Notes under the pieces: generated by a model
Told to the model about the DNA's origin: nothing
Databases searched by the model: none
Seen by the model: the letters and a program-made list of their open reading frames with translations, nothing else
Assembly (NCBI GenBank): GCA_963700865.1
Contig: CAVOZC010000024.1
Coordinates: 1-64,000 of the forward strand
DNA from: CAVOGJ01 sp963700865
Lineage (GTDB): Bacteria > Planctomycetota > Planctomycetia > Pirellulales > Pirellulaceae
Direction: 5' to 3'
Length of the DNA stretch: 64,000 nt
Shown: in pieces, positions 47,412 through 56,958 of the stretch
How positions within the stretch are numbered: position 1 is the first letter of the stretch
Layout of the letters: every line of letters starts with the position of its first letter
Position numbers and translations under genes: made by a program

Positions 47412-49477
47412 TGGCTGATTCCTGGTGGTTAGACGTCGGGAATCTGATGTCCCTGGCGAAGGCGATCTTCGGACTGGGAATCGTTATTTTCGTGCACGAA
47501 CTCGGGCACTTTCTGGTTGCGAAAGCCTGCGGTGTCAAATGCGAAAAGTTTTACGTTGGTTTCGACGTGCCCCTTTCGCTGGGTCCGATCCGCTTCCCCG
47601 CCAAACTCTGGCACAAACAGTGGGGCGAGACCGAGTACGGCATTGGCCTGATTCCCTTGGGCGGTTATGTCAAAATGCTGGGGCAGGATGACAACCCGGC
47701 CCACGCCTCGGTCGAGGCGGAACGCATTCGCCAGCGGAAGTCCGACCCTGACGGAAACAGCAGTTTTGAACTCGACCCCCGCAGCTATCCCGCCAAGTCG
47801 GTACCTCAGCGGATGGCCATCATCTCCGCCGGGGTCATCATGAACCTGATTTTCGCCGTCATCTTCGCCTCGATCGCCTACTGGATGGGAGTCAAGTACG
47901 AACCGGCGGTGTGCGGCCGCACCGTCCCCGGCGACTCGGCCTGGCAGAATGCACTCGGTTTCGGCGACAAGATCGTACAGTTTGGTAGAAACGGTCGCCG
48001 CGATGAACACTATCGTTTTCGGGATGTGCGTTACCACATCGGTCAGGCACATGATGAGCGAAAGCTAGACGTCCTGATCGAACATCCCGACGCGACGGAC
48101 GAATGGGTCACGTTGCAGTCGGTAATTCATGAAGGGGAAAACCTCGACCTGCCAACGATCGGCTTGATTGCCCAAAGTTCTCTAAAGCTGTTTAAGCGGT
48201 CATTCGACGAGTGGTCGCCCGTGGCCGTCTCGGAACTTGAGGATGGCGACGTCATTCGTCGCGTGATCTGCGACGATGAATCGTTCGATGTCGCCGACGA
48301 GTTCGCGCTGCGGCTGGTGATGATGCAACATCGGGATCAACCGTTAACGCTGATCGCGGAGCGCTCAAAAGAGAACGCGATTTCTGAGATTCAAGCGACG
48401 CTGCCACCTCAGCCACAGCGAGACTTCGGCTTCCAGCTCACCATGGGGCCGGTCGTTGCCGTGCAACAGGGTTCGCCAGCCGCCGCTGCCGGCGTTCAGC
48501 CGGGGGACGTACTTCGGGCGGTCGATGGGCTGCCAATCTCCGATCCGCAGCAAGTCGACACGGTGTTGGCTCCCTTCATCGATCGCAACGTCACGTTGAC
48601 ATTGCTGCGAAACGGAGAGCCAGTCGACGTGGAACTCACGCCCCGATCGCCCACCATGACCGGTGAGGCGATCGGAATGGGGCGGGCGACCTCAGCCGAG
48701 TCGATCGGCGCCGCCTTTGCCGTTCTCGACGAAATCGCCTCGATTCGTCCGGGGGGGCCGGCCGATCAAGCCGGACTGCAGGCTGGCGATCGGCTGAAAG
48801 GCGTCCAGGTGGTGTACACCGAGTCCTCCGTGATCAGCGAGGAGACATTTCTGCGGTTGGAGTTGGGTAAGCCGATCGAGATCGATGTCAAACAGAACGG
48901 CTGGGCCGGGATGCAAGCAAGCATCGACGCCAACACACCTCGCGGACTCGATTTCGCCTTCCGTGTCGATCGCGACGGGACGGAACAGATGGCCCGAGTC
49001 ACGCCGACCGACGCCGTCGACGCCTGGGTCGTGGATCGGGGGGTGTGGTTCTATCCCCAGTCGCTGACCCGTACCGCCAACTCGTTCGCCGATGCCTGCC
49101 GTTTGGGATTACGTGAAACCAAGGAGGCAGCCGAACAGGTACTTGTCACCCTGAAACGGCTCCCCAAATTATATAAGCACATGGGAGGCCCCCTTTCGAT
49201 GGCGGTGATAGCAACCATGGAAGCGTCGGAAGGTCTGCCACGCTTATTGCTGTTCCTGACGTTTTTGAGCGCCAACCTGGCCGTCCTCAACTTCATGCCG
49301 ATCCCGGTCCTGGACGGCGGCCACATGATGTTCCTGATCTACGAGGGCGTCTTTGGCCGACCTCTTCCGGAACGATTTGCCTTCCTGGCCACGATGATGG
49401 GCGTCTGCTTTGTCCTCTGTTTGATGGCCTACGTGATCGGACTCGACGTCTATCGGCTGGTCGGCCTGGCTGGCTGA
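47396..49477 (+). CDS. rseP: RseP-type site-2 membrane metalloprotease, enlarged
   Basis: The catalytic zinc site HELGH lies at about residue 34-38 in the first membrane segment, and the second part of the active site (PVLDGGH) near 637 in the C-terminal membrane domain. Between them are two or three PDZ-like domains (GDSAWQNALGFGDKI about 175; GSPAAAAGVQPGDVL about 355; GGPADQAGLQAGDRL about 455). At 693 residues it is well above the 450 of E. coli RseP. RseP cuts anti-sigma factors and leftover signal peptides. GTG 47396 has GGAGGAGG seven bases upstream and is preferred over ATG 47411. It overlaps dxr by 16 bases. Confidence 0.88.
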   Translation: MGVYLMADSWWLDVGNLMSLAKAIFGLGIVIFVHELGHFLVAKACGVKCEKFYVGFDVPLSLGPIRFPAKLWHKQWGETEYGIGLIPLGGYVKMLGQDDNPAHASVEAERIRQRKSDPDGNSSFELDPRSYPAKSVPQRMAIISAGVIMNLIFAVIFASIAYWMGVKYEPAVCGRTVPGDSAWQNALGFGDKIVQFGRNGRRDEHYRFRDVRYHIGQAHDERKLDVLIEHPDATDEWVTLQSVIHEGENLDLPTIGLIAQSSLKLFKRSFDEWSPVAVSELEDGDVIRRVICDDESFDVADEFALRLVMMQHRDQPLTLIAERSKENAISEIQATLPPQPQRDFGFQLTMGPVVAVQQGSPAAAAGVQPGDVLRAVDGLPISDPQQVDTVLAPFIDRNVTLTLLRNGEPVDVELTPRSPTMTGEAIGMGRATSAESIGAAFAVLDEIASIRPGGPADQAGLQAGDRLKGVQVVYTESSVISEETFLRLELGKPIEIDVKQNGWAGMQASIDANTPRGLDFAFRVDRDGTEQMARVTPTDAVDAWVVDRGVWFYPQSLTRTANSFADACRLGLRETKEAAEQVLVTLKRLPKLYKHMGGPLSMAVIATMEASEGLPRLLLFLTFLSANLAVLNFMPIPVLDGGHMMFLIYEGVFGRPLPERFAFLATMMGVCFVLCLMAYVIGLDVYRLVGLAG

Positions 49478-49500
49478 TTGGCCGGCGTGCCGACGACGGT

Positions 49501-49549
49501 ATCTCACGACTCGATCATCTGCCCCGGCCCACACGGGCCGCCGTGAGAT
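49501..49549. terminator. Nested hairpin after rseP
   Basis: ATCTCACG (49501-49508) pairs with CGTGAGAT (49542-49549), and inside it CGGCCC pairs with GGGCCG around ACAC. No T-run follows. The position, 24 bases past the stop of rseP, suits a transcription end or RNA 3' stabiliser. Confidence 0.5.
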
Positions 49550-49732
49550 GTCGATCCCGTCGGACTTCGGCACCGAAGGGGGTACAAATCCTACCGTTGC
49601 CGAGCACATTCATACTCCGATCGTTGGACCTTTTCCAAACGCTCAACTATCCTCTATAGATCCGGGCGCCTGCCCGACGTTTCGCACGGACAGGCCGGAA
49701 ACGAAATATTGGCATTCCAAGGATAAGAGACC

Positions 49733-52096
49733 ATGCGATTGTGTTGTGGCCGTTGGCTGATCATTGCATCCTGTGCCCTGGCCGGATCTGTCGGGCCGCC
49801 CGCGGCGAGCGCCCAGACATCGGCATTGCGCGTCGCGTCGGGATTATCCGCGCCCGTGTTCGCCGGTCACGCACCCGGCGATGCCAGTCGGCTCTTCCTG
49901 CTGGAGCAAGGCAGTGCCGGCACTGCCCGGATCAGGACACTTAACTTGTCGACCGGCACGCTCGCCACTTACCTCACGATTTCGGGACTGCAAACGGGCG
50001 GGGAGCGAGGCCTGCTGGGGTTGGCCTTTCATCCCGATTTTGCCAACAACGGCCATCTCTATGTGAACGTCACGGCTTCGAACCAGACACAAATACGCCG
50101 TTACACGGCGAACGGAAATCCGCTCACGTCCACGTCGGCGAACGCGGCATCGTTGTCCAACGTGCTGTCGTTCAACCAGCCGTTCAGCAATCACAACGCC
50201 GGCTGGCTGGGCTTTAACCCGAATATCAGCGGTCACGATCCCCAGTACCTGTACATCGCCACCGGGGATGGAGGAAGTGGCGGTGATCCGCAAAATAATG
50301 CGCAAGATATTACCAACAACCGCTTGGGCAAGATGTTGCGGATTGATGTCAATGGCGATGATTTTCCTGCCAACAGCACCGCCAACTACGCGATACCGGC
50401 GTCCAATCCGTTTGTGGGAACCACGGGAGATGACGAGATTTGGGCGTATGGACTGCGGAATCCCTATCGCAACAGCTTCGACCGAAACACGGGCGACCTG
50501 TGGATTGCCGATGTGGGCCAAGGCGCGATCGAGGAGATCGACTTCCAGTCCGCCGCCAGCGGGGGCGGAGAAAATTATGGCTGGCGAGTCAAGGAAGGAA
50601 ACAATTGCTACGACAATTCGCAAGCCGGCGGCAACCCGAATTGCTCGGCAACGGTGTTCACCGACCCGATCTATACGTATGGGCACAACTCCGGCAGCTT
50701 CGGCGGCTTTTCCGTCACCGGTGGTTATGTTTACGAAGGGAGTGTCGATCGATTCGACGGACAATATTTCTTCGCGGACTACGTGACCAACAATATCTGG
50801 TCGATCGATCCGTATGCCGTCAACGTGCCGGGCTCGGTCCGTAATCGCAACAGCCTGCTCCCGACGAACACCAGCAGTATCAGTGGCATCGCCTCGTTTG
50901 GCGAAGACCAGCAGGGAGAGATGTATATCGTCAGCTACAGCAACGGCAACGTCTTTCGCGTGACGAGCACTTCGCAAATCGCTCGCTGGGAAGGAGGGAC
51001 GCTGGCCGGAACGCCGGGAGACGGCACCAGCTGGAGCGACCCCGATAACTGGTCAAGAGGAAACACGGTCGACACCGCGCCGGTGGCGGACGACACCGTC
51101 CTCTTCCCGTTCGTCAGCCCGAACACGACGACCGTTAACCTGGGCGGCGCCCGGGTGGTCGCGGCGGCAACGTTCGACGGGAATTTTGCGTTGACGGGCG
51201 GCAATTTACAGGTCCTGTCAGGAAATATCGACGTCGCTATCAACGCTTTGGCCACCATCGAAGGCAACCTGGCCGCCGAAACGGCCAACCACAGTTTGAG
51301 GAAAAAAGGGGACGGCACGCTGCGGATCAACGGCGCGGCTGGGCAAATGGTCGTCCTCCAAGGCACACTGAGTGGCAATGGATCGGCGACCTATCTCAAG
51401 GTGTTCGCTGGTGCGAACGTCGCTCCCGGCGAATCGGCCGGACAGCTTTCCGTCGTCAACGACTTTACGATGGAGGCCGGGTCGACGTTGCAAATCGAAT
51501 TGGGTGGCACGACCCCCGTCTTGGAATATGATTTGCTACAGGTCGGCCGCACGGCGACGCTGGACGGAGAGTTGCGCATCGATGACATTGACGGGTACGG
51601 TCCCACGGTCCGAGGTTCCACCGATGCATTTACCTTAATCACCGCCGCCAATATCGACGGCACCTTTGATGCCGCAACCTACAATGGCCAGCCCCTCGTG
51701 CCGCTCGCTGGTGTGGATCCGGAGGGATCGTATACCAGTCACGCGGGCGACGGACTGTTCCAGACCCTCCGATATTCGCCCGACAGCGTGGTACTCGAGC
51801 ACTACTTCGCCCTCGACGGGGATGCCAACGGCGACGGGTTTGTCGACGTCTCCGATTTCAACATCTGGAATCTGAACAAATTCAATACTGGTACGGATTG
51901 GCTGTCCGGCGACTTCAATGGAGATGGGACCACCGACGTCTCGGACTTCAATATCTGGAACGTGAACAAGTTTCAGTCCGTGGGCGCGGCTGTGCCCGAA
52001 CCGTCCTCGCTGATGACGCTCGCGCTGGCGGGTCTGGCTCTCATCGCCGTCCGCGAACGACGACGATCGTCGCGCGGCGGCCGCGGCCTTAGATGA
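49733..52096 (+). CDS. Secreted PQQ-type sugar dehydrogenase-like protein with beta-strand, dockerin and PEP-CTERM parts
   Basis: After a signal peptide (LIIASCALAGSVGPPAASAQ) come about 390 residues of a six-bladed propeller: GERGLLGLAFHPDFANNGHLYVN, LYIATGDGGSGGDPQNNAQD, GKMLRIDVNG, WAYGLRNPYRNSFDR, DVGQGAIEEID and NYGWRVKEG. Next is a stretch like autotransporter-associated beta strands (GGNLQVLSG, KKGDGTLRINGAAGQMVVLQGTLSGNG). Two dockerin-like repeats follow (GDANGDGFVDVSDFNIWN, GDFNGDGTTDVSDFNIWN), then VPEPS, a membrane segment and a basic end. It probably oxidises a sugar outside the cell, but this is not certain. The gene ends 8 bases inside the converging DUF1501 gene. Confidence 0.83.
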   Translation: MRLCCGRWLIIASCALAGSVGPPAASAQTSALRVASGLSAPVFAGHAPGDASRLFLLEQGSAGTARIRTLNLSTGTLATYLTISGLQTGGERGLLGLAFHPDFANNGHLYVNVTASNQTQIRRYTANGNPLTSTSANAASLSNVLSFNQPFSNHNAGWLGFNPNISGHDPQYLYIATGDGGSGGDPQNNAQDITNNRLGKMLRIDVNGDDFPANSTANYAIPASNPFVGTTGDDEIWAYGLRNPYRNSFDRNTGDLWIADVGQGAIEEIDFQSAASGGGENYGWRVKEGNNCYDNSQAGGNPNCSATVFTDPIYTYGHNSGSFGGFSVTGGYVYEGSVDRFDGQYFFADYVTNNIWSIDPYAVNVPGSVRNRNSLLPTNTSSISGIASFGEDQQGEMYIVSYSNGNVFRVTSTSQIARWEGGTLAGTPGDGTSWSDPDNWSRGNTVDTAPVADDTVLFPFVSPNTTTVNLGGARVVAAATFDGNFALTGGNLQVLSGNIDVAINALATIEGNLAAETANHSLRKKGDGTLRINGAAGQMVVLQGTLSGNGSATYLKVFAGANVAPGESAGQLSVVNDFTMEAGSTLQIELGGTTPVLEYDLLQVGRTATLDGELRIDDIDGYGPTVRGSTDAFTLITAANIDGTFDAATYNGQPLVPLAGVDPEGSYTSHAGDGLFQTLRYSPDSVVLEHYFALDGDANGDGFVDVSDFNIWNLNKFNTGTDWLSGDFNGDGTTDVSDFNIWNVNKFQSVGAAVPEPSSLMTLALAGLALIAVRERRRSSRGGRGLR

Positions 52097-53567
52097 TTTC
52101 GCGGATGGGATCGACCGGCTCGACCCCCACCAGTTTCTGATCCAGTCCGCCGTGGAAGTAGGAGAGGTGGTTGGGCTCCAGTCCTAACTGATGGAGGACG
52201 GTGGCGTGCAGGTTCTTCACCTGCAAAGGCCGCTCGACCGCTGCCGCGCCCAATTCGTCCGTGGTGCCGATGGTCGTACCACCCTGGATGCCTCCGCCGG
52301 CGAGCCACATCGTAAATCCATACGAGTTGTGGTCCCGCCCGGTCCCCTCGGCATATTCGGCCGTGGGCTGTCGACCGAATTCGCCTCCCCAGATCACGAG
52401 CGTTTCGTCGAGCAACCCCCGCTGCTTCAAATCCGCCAGCAGTCCGGCAATCGGTTTGTCGGTGCGTCCGGCGTGCAATTCGTGATTCAGCTTAAGATCA
52501 CCGTGGGCATCCCAATTGGAATCGTTGTGCGCACCGCCGGCATAAATCTGGATGAACCGCACTCCCCGTTCGACCAGCCGCCGGGCCAGCAGGCAGCGTC
52601 GGCCGAACTCGACCGTTTTCTTGTTGTCCAGTCCATATAACCGTCGGGTCGCCGGCGATTCTTGCGAGAGGTCCACCGCTTCGGGTGCATGCTGCTGCAT
52701 CTTAAACGCGAGTTCAAGACTGGCCACGCGCGCCGCGAGGTGTGAATTGTCAATACGCGGACGCAAGTGTTCCTGATTGTAAGCTTGCAGCGTGTCGATC
52801 ATCCTGCGCTGCGTGTTGCGATCGATGCCAGCCGGCGGTTCCAGATCCAGGATAGGCGGCTCCTGCGAGCGCACGAGCGTCGCCTGGTAAGTCGCCGGCA
52901 TATAGCCGCTCGACCAGTTCTTGGCGCCACTGATCGGTCCCCCGGACGGATCGAGCATCACGACAAAGCCCGGCAGGTTCTCGTTCTCAGAACCCAGACC
53001 GTAGTTCACCCACGAGCCAAGGCAGGGACTGCCGCTGAGAATGCGTCCCGAATTCATCATCAACATTGCCGAACCATGGATGGGCGATTCGGCCGTCATG
53101 GATTGCAGAAAGGCAATGTCGTCCACGCACTGCCCCAAATGGGGAAACAGGTCCGAGACCCACTTGCCGCACTCACCGTACCTCCGAAATTTCCATTTGG
53201 GCCCAACCACGCGGCCTTCGTTTTTCTCTCCGCTACGCCCCTTCGTCTTGACCGGCACCGTCTGGCCGTCCAGCCGGTACATGCGCGGCTTGTAGTCGAA
53301 CGTATCCACATGACTGGGCCCGCCATACATAAAGAGAAAGATCACACTCTTGGCCTTCGCGACCATCCCAGCCGGAATTGGCGCCAACGGATTCGCAAAC
53401 GGCTGCACGCCATCGGCGGCGACCACTTGACGACTGAGGAAGCCGTCGGTCGCGAGCAGTCCCGAAAGCGCCAGTCCGGTAAATGCCCCGCCCGTCTCCC
53501 AGAAAAACTCGCGCCGCGTGCGGCGACAGAAATTGGCCCGGTGTGGGGTATGGCTGGAATCGCTCAT
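52089..53567 (-). CDS. DUF1501 protein, Tat-exported
   Basis: The 492-residue product starts at ATG 53567 with AAAGGCG upstream. The N-terminus has a twin-arginine signal (RRTRREFFW, then TGLALSGLLA). The sulfatase-like DUF1501 core follows, with FMYGGPSHVDTFDYKP, GKWVSDLFPHL, FIQIYAGGAHNDSNWDAHGD, VIWGGEFGR and the final YFHGGLDQKL. The family belongs to the alkaline phosphatase/sulfatase superfamily but has no proven role. It is 25 bases behind the PSCyt gene, the usual pairing in planctomycetes, so the two are likely co-expressed and act together outside the cytoplasm. Confidence 0.9.
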   Translation of the reverse strand: MSDSSHTPHRANFCRRTRREFFWETGGAFTGLALSGLLATDGFLSRQVVAADGVQPFANPLAPIPAGMVAKAKSVIFLFMYGGPSHVDTFDYKPRMYRLDGQTVPVKTKGRSGEKNEGRVVGPKWKFRRYGECGKWVSDLFPHLGQCVDDIAFLQSMTAESPIHGSAMLMMNSGRILSGSPCLGSWVNYGLGSENENLPGFVVMLDPSGGPISGAKNWSSGYMPATYQATLVRSQEPPILDLEPPAGIDRNTQRRMIDTLQAYNQEHLRPRIDNSHLAARVASLELAFKMQQHAPEAVDLSQESPATRRLYGLDNKKTVEFGRRCLLARRLVERGVRFIQIYAGGAHNDSNWDAHGDLKLNHELHAGRTDKPIAGLLADLKQRGLLDETLVIWGGEFGRQPTAEYAEGTGRDHNSYGFTMWLAGGGIQGGTTIGTTDELGAAAVERPLQVKNLHATVLHQLGLEPNHLSYFHGGLDQKLVGVEPVDPIREII

Positions 53568-53592
53568 CGATGCGCCTTTCTGGGGACGCTGA

Positions 53593-56058
53593 TTAATCAA
53601 GATAAATGAACTCGTTCAGATTCAAGACAACCAGGCAATAAAGCTGCAGGGCTTGATCCGAGTCAACGCCTTGCTTTGACTGTAATTCCTCGATCAACTG
53701 CACGCCTCGCTCGATCTCAGCCGAGGTTGGCCAGCGGAGGACTGCCAACCGCAGGGCCCTGGCGACTTGAGCCCGTACATCGTCGGGGCATTCTCGTCGC
53801 AATCGAGCCGCGAAGGCGGCAGCCAGTTCCTGGAACGCGTCACTGTTGAGCGATCCGAGCGCTTGCGTCGGCTGGGTCGTGGCGAATCGCACCGGACACG
53901 ACGCATCGGGTTCAGCCAGGTCGAATGACACGAGCAGCGGCGTGAGAAGGGACCGTTTGACGTGGATGTAGATGCTGCGACGAGCCCGCTCGACGTCGGA
54001 GCTCTCGCCCCAGCCGTCGCCGGGACGTGACTGGCCATTCAGTACCACCTGGGGAATTTTTTCATAAAAGCCGGGGCCCCCCATTTTAAGGTTCAATTGT
54101 CCGCTCACCGCCAGCATGGCGTCACGCATCTCTTCGGCGGTCAGCCGCCGCATATCGAATCTCCAGAACCAATCATTGGACGGATCGATGGCCAGTCCGT
54201 CCGCCGTGGCCGCGGACGACATCTGATACGTCTGTGAGAGCATGATGCTGCGGTGCAGTGACTTCAGCCGCCAGCCATCCCGCATCAATTGCCGGGCCAG
54301 CCAATCCAGCAGTTGCGGATGCGTGGGCGGATCCCCACCCAACCCAAAGTTGTTCGGCGTGCGGACGATTCCGCGTCCAAAATGATATTGCCAGACTCGG
54401 TTGGCAATGACCCGTGCCGTCAACCGATTGTCTGGCTGGACCATCCAGTTCGCCAGCAGCGAGCGACGCCCACGGGAACCCTCCCGCTGCGGTGCTTTGG
54501 CCAAGTCGGCATCGCCCCCTCCGAGGATGTCTGGAAAGCCGGGCACCACGTCCGGGCCACGCAGGTGGGGATTGCCTCGCAACCGCACGTACGATTCCGC
54601 TGGTTCATGATCATACTCGGTTACGCACAGCGCGGTATCCCGCCACTCAAACCAGGCGTTCTTACAATCCTGGTATTCCTGTTCTGCCCCGCGAAACGAC
54701 TCGAGCAGATCAGGATCGAATGCGTCCGGGCCGTACTCCCGCAGCAGCGCTTCGATGCGGGCCCGCGCGTCCCCTGACGCCCGAGCTGGACCGCCGGCCA
54801 CGCAGGCTCGTAAAGCCGCTTCGAGCGTAGCGACTTGTGCCCGGCGTTCCGCGATCTCCCGTTGCCGCTCGGCCATCGCCTGTTCATATTCCGCGCGATC
54901 CTCCTCAACCAGAAAAAAGGGACGTTCGATATTTGCCCCTCTCGTCTGCATATCGGTGATGTTCTCAAAAAAAGCAACCATCCTGTAATAATCGGTCTGC
55001 GGCAACGGATCGATTTTGTGATCGTGACAGCGGGCACAGTCGAGCGTCAGCCCCAGCATGACTTGCGCGGTGGTCTTGACGATATCATCCAGGCAATCAT
55101 AACGATGCTGCAGCCGATCGCTCGGCTCGTCGTCCCACAATCCGAGACGAAGGTATCCGGTGGCGATCAGCGCATCGCTTGCGGCCTGTCCCGCGGTCCC
55201 CGCCGGGTACATCTCGTCTCCGGCCAATTGCTCGCGCAGAAACTGGTCGAAAGGTTTGTCTGCGTTGAGGCTGCGAATTACATAATCCCGATACCGCCAG
55301 GCAAACGGCTTGGGATTGTCGCGCTCGAAGCTATTCGTCTCGGCGAACCGCACCAGGTCCAGCCAATGCCGGCCCCACTTCTCGCCATAGCGGGGAGAGG
55401 CGAGCAACCGCTCGACGAGTCGCCCGTACGCGGCTGGCGAAGCGTCCGCCACGAATTGCTCGACTTGTGCGGGCGTGGGCGGCAAGCCGGTCAAATCAAA
55501 CGTCGCTCGGCGAATCAAGACCGCCGGGTCCGCTGGAGGCGAGGGTTGCAGGCCGTGCGACTCCAACTGACCGAGCACGAATCGGTCGATCGGATTGCGG
55601 GACCACCTCGGTTGATCGACGCTTGGTATGACCGGCTGCGTGATCGGCTCAAAGGCCCAATGGGCTTGGAATTCGGCACCCCGCTCGATCCAGCGGCGAA
55701 TCAAGTCAATTTGACGGTCGGAAAGCGGATCACCCTCGGGCGGCATACGCTCGTCGACGGCGCTCGCCGAGATGCGGGCGACCAATCGACTGGCGTCCGC
55801 GTCTTTCGGCACGAGGGCGGCATCTCCCGCATCGGTGGCGGCCAAGGCGTACGTCGCCATGTGCAGACGCAGGCCTCCTTCCGCCGCCTGCGGTCCGTGA
55901 CAGGCATAGCAATGCTTGGCGAATATCGGTTGGATATCCCGCGCGTAGCTGATTGGGCGCTCGGCGGGCGGCGCCGCAACGGCGACCGCGGACGCCAGCA
56001 CGCACCCGACGATGAACGACCACGACCGCAGGCACCTCGTCGCAGGTGGTACCGCCAT
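53593..56058 (-). CDS. Planctomycete cytochrome-type protein with PSCyt1, DUF1549 and DUF1553 domains
   Basis: The 821-residue product has a signal peptide (WSFIVGCVLASAVAVAA), then the PSCyt1 haem-like motif CYACHG (residues 50-55). DUF1549 follows (NPIDRFVLGQLESHGLQPSP, ATFDLTGLPPTP, WGRHWLDLVRFAETNSFE), with a second CxxCH in DCARCHDHKIDPL. DUF1553 ends it (NRLTARVIANRVWQYHFGRG, HPQLLDWLA, LNLNEFIYLD). Planctomycetes carry many such genes next to DUF1501 genes. They are thought to be exported and haem-bearing, perhaps serving polysaccharide breakdown, but this is unproven. A Glu/Arg-rich coiled stretch lies in the middle. Confidence 0.9.
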   Translation of the reverse strand: MAVPPATRCLRSWSFIVGCVLASAVAVAAPPAERPISYARDIQPIFAKHCYACHGPQAAEGGLRLHMATYALAATDAGDAALVPKDADASRLVARISASAVDERMPPEGDPLSDRQIDLIRRWIERGAEFQAHWAFEPITQPVIPSVDQPRWSRNPIDRFVLGQLESHGLQPSPPADPAVLIRRATFDLTGLPPTPAQVEQFVADASPAAYGRLVERLLASPRYGEKWGRHWLDLVRFAETNSFERDNPKPFAWRYRDYVIRSLNADKPFDQFLREQLAGDEMYPAGTAGQAASDALIATGYLRLGLWDDEPSDRLQHRYDCLDDIVKTTAQVMLGLTLDCARCHDHKIDPLPQTDYYRMVAFFENITDMQTRGANIERPFFLVEEDRAEYEQAMAERQREIAERRAQVATLEAALRACVAGGPARASGDARARIEALLREYGPDAFDPDLLESFRGAEQEYQDCKNAWFEWRDTALCVTEYDHEPAESYVRLRGNPHLRGPDVVPGFPDILGGGDADLAKAPQREGSRGRRSLLANWMVQPDNRLTARVIANRVWQYHFGRGIVRTPNNFGLGGDPPTHPQLLDWLARQLMRDGWRLKSLHRSIMLSQTYQMSSAATADGLAIDPSNDWFWRFDMRRLTAEEMRDAMLAVSGQLNLKMGGPGFYEKIPQVVLNGQSRPGDGWGESSDVERARRSIYIHVKRSLLTPLLVSFDLAEPDASCPVRFATTQPTQALGSLNSDAFQELAAAFAARLRRECPDDVRAQVARALRLAVLRWPTSAEIERGVQLIEELQSKQGVDSDQALQLYCLVVLNLNEFIYLD

Positions 56059-56212
56059 GCCTTACAAGCTCCGCTGGTCAGAATGGTCGCCGTGGATGCC
56101 TGGGCCAAGCCACCGATCCCCGCCCCCTGCAATCATTGTGGTCGTCCCGCCGAGCGAACGCAATCCTTTCCGCGTTCCCGAGACGGCCGCGGGTCCCGCT
56201 TGCCATCCGGCG

Positions 56213-56881
56213 TCACCGCCTGGCATCCGCGGAAGGTAGCCGCTCGCGGACGAGCTGCTCCAATTCATCGACCACCTGTTCGAGCGTCTTTTGATCGGAC
56301 GTGACGAGACACGCATCCTCGGCGGCGATCAGGCGCCCCACCTGCCTCTTCCGATCGCGCTCGTCTCGCTCATCCTGTTGCCGCAGCACCTCGCTGAAGG
56401 GGACATCCTCTCCCCGCCGTCGGATCTCCAATTGACGGCGTCGAGCCCGCTCTTTGGGGGAAGCGGTAAGAAAGATCTTGCAGATCGCGTCGGGAAATAC
56501 CACCGTACCCTGATCGCGACCTTCGGTCACAAAGTCGCCCGCGTGTGCGACGCGCCGCTGCAAGTTGACGAGCAAACCGCGAATCCCCGCGTGATCGGCA
56601 ACGTGATGCACTACCGAAGTGATCGCCACCGTGCGGATCGAATCGGTAACGTCGACCCCGTTGAGTAAAACACGATCATCGGTCACTTCGATCTGCACGG
56701 ACCCGGCAATCCGCGCCAATTCGTCTTCCTCTTCCCAGGGACAACCTCGCTGAATCGCAGCATAGGCGACGGCCCGATACATGGCCCCCGTATCAAGGAA
56801 GTGAAAACCAAGTCGCTGCGCCAGAGAGCGCGCGACGCTGCTTTTCCCCGCACCCGCCGGACCGTCGATCGTCACAACCAT
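56213..56881 (-). CDS. cmk: Cytidylate kinase
   Basis: The 222-residue product phosphorylates CMP and dCMP with ATP. It has the P-loop GPAGAGKSS (residues 7-15), DTGAMYRAVAYAA, LNGVDVTDSIRT, EGRDQGTVVFPDA and a DERDRKR lid. The second motif normally reads EGRDiGTVVFPdA; here Q replaces a hydrophobic residue. Length is normal. It lies 155 bases upstream of the PSCyt gene on the same strand, and downstream of the broken GH38-like gene; no functional link is evident. Confidence 0.93.
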   Translation of the reverse strand: MVVTIDGPAGAGKSSVARSLAQRLGFHFLDTGAMYRAVAYAAIQRGCPWEEEDELARIAGSVQIEVTDDRVLLNGVDVTDSIRTVAITSVVHHVADHAGIRGLLVNLQRRVAHAGDFVTEGRDQGTVVFPDAICKIFLTASPKERARRRQLEIRRRGEDVPFSEVLRQQDERDERDRKRQVGRLIAAEDACLVTSDQKTLEQVVDELEQLVRERLPSADARR

Positions 56882-56958
56882 GAATCAATTCAACCCGTGA
56901 GTCGTTTGCCCCAGCGAGGGCGAGTGAGCGGGAATGCCAATATGAACAAGTCCCCAGA

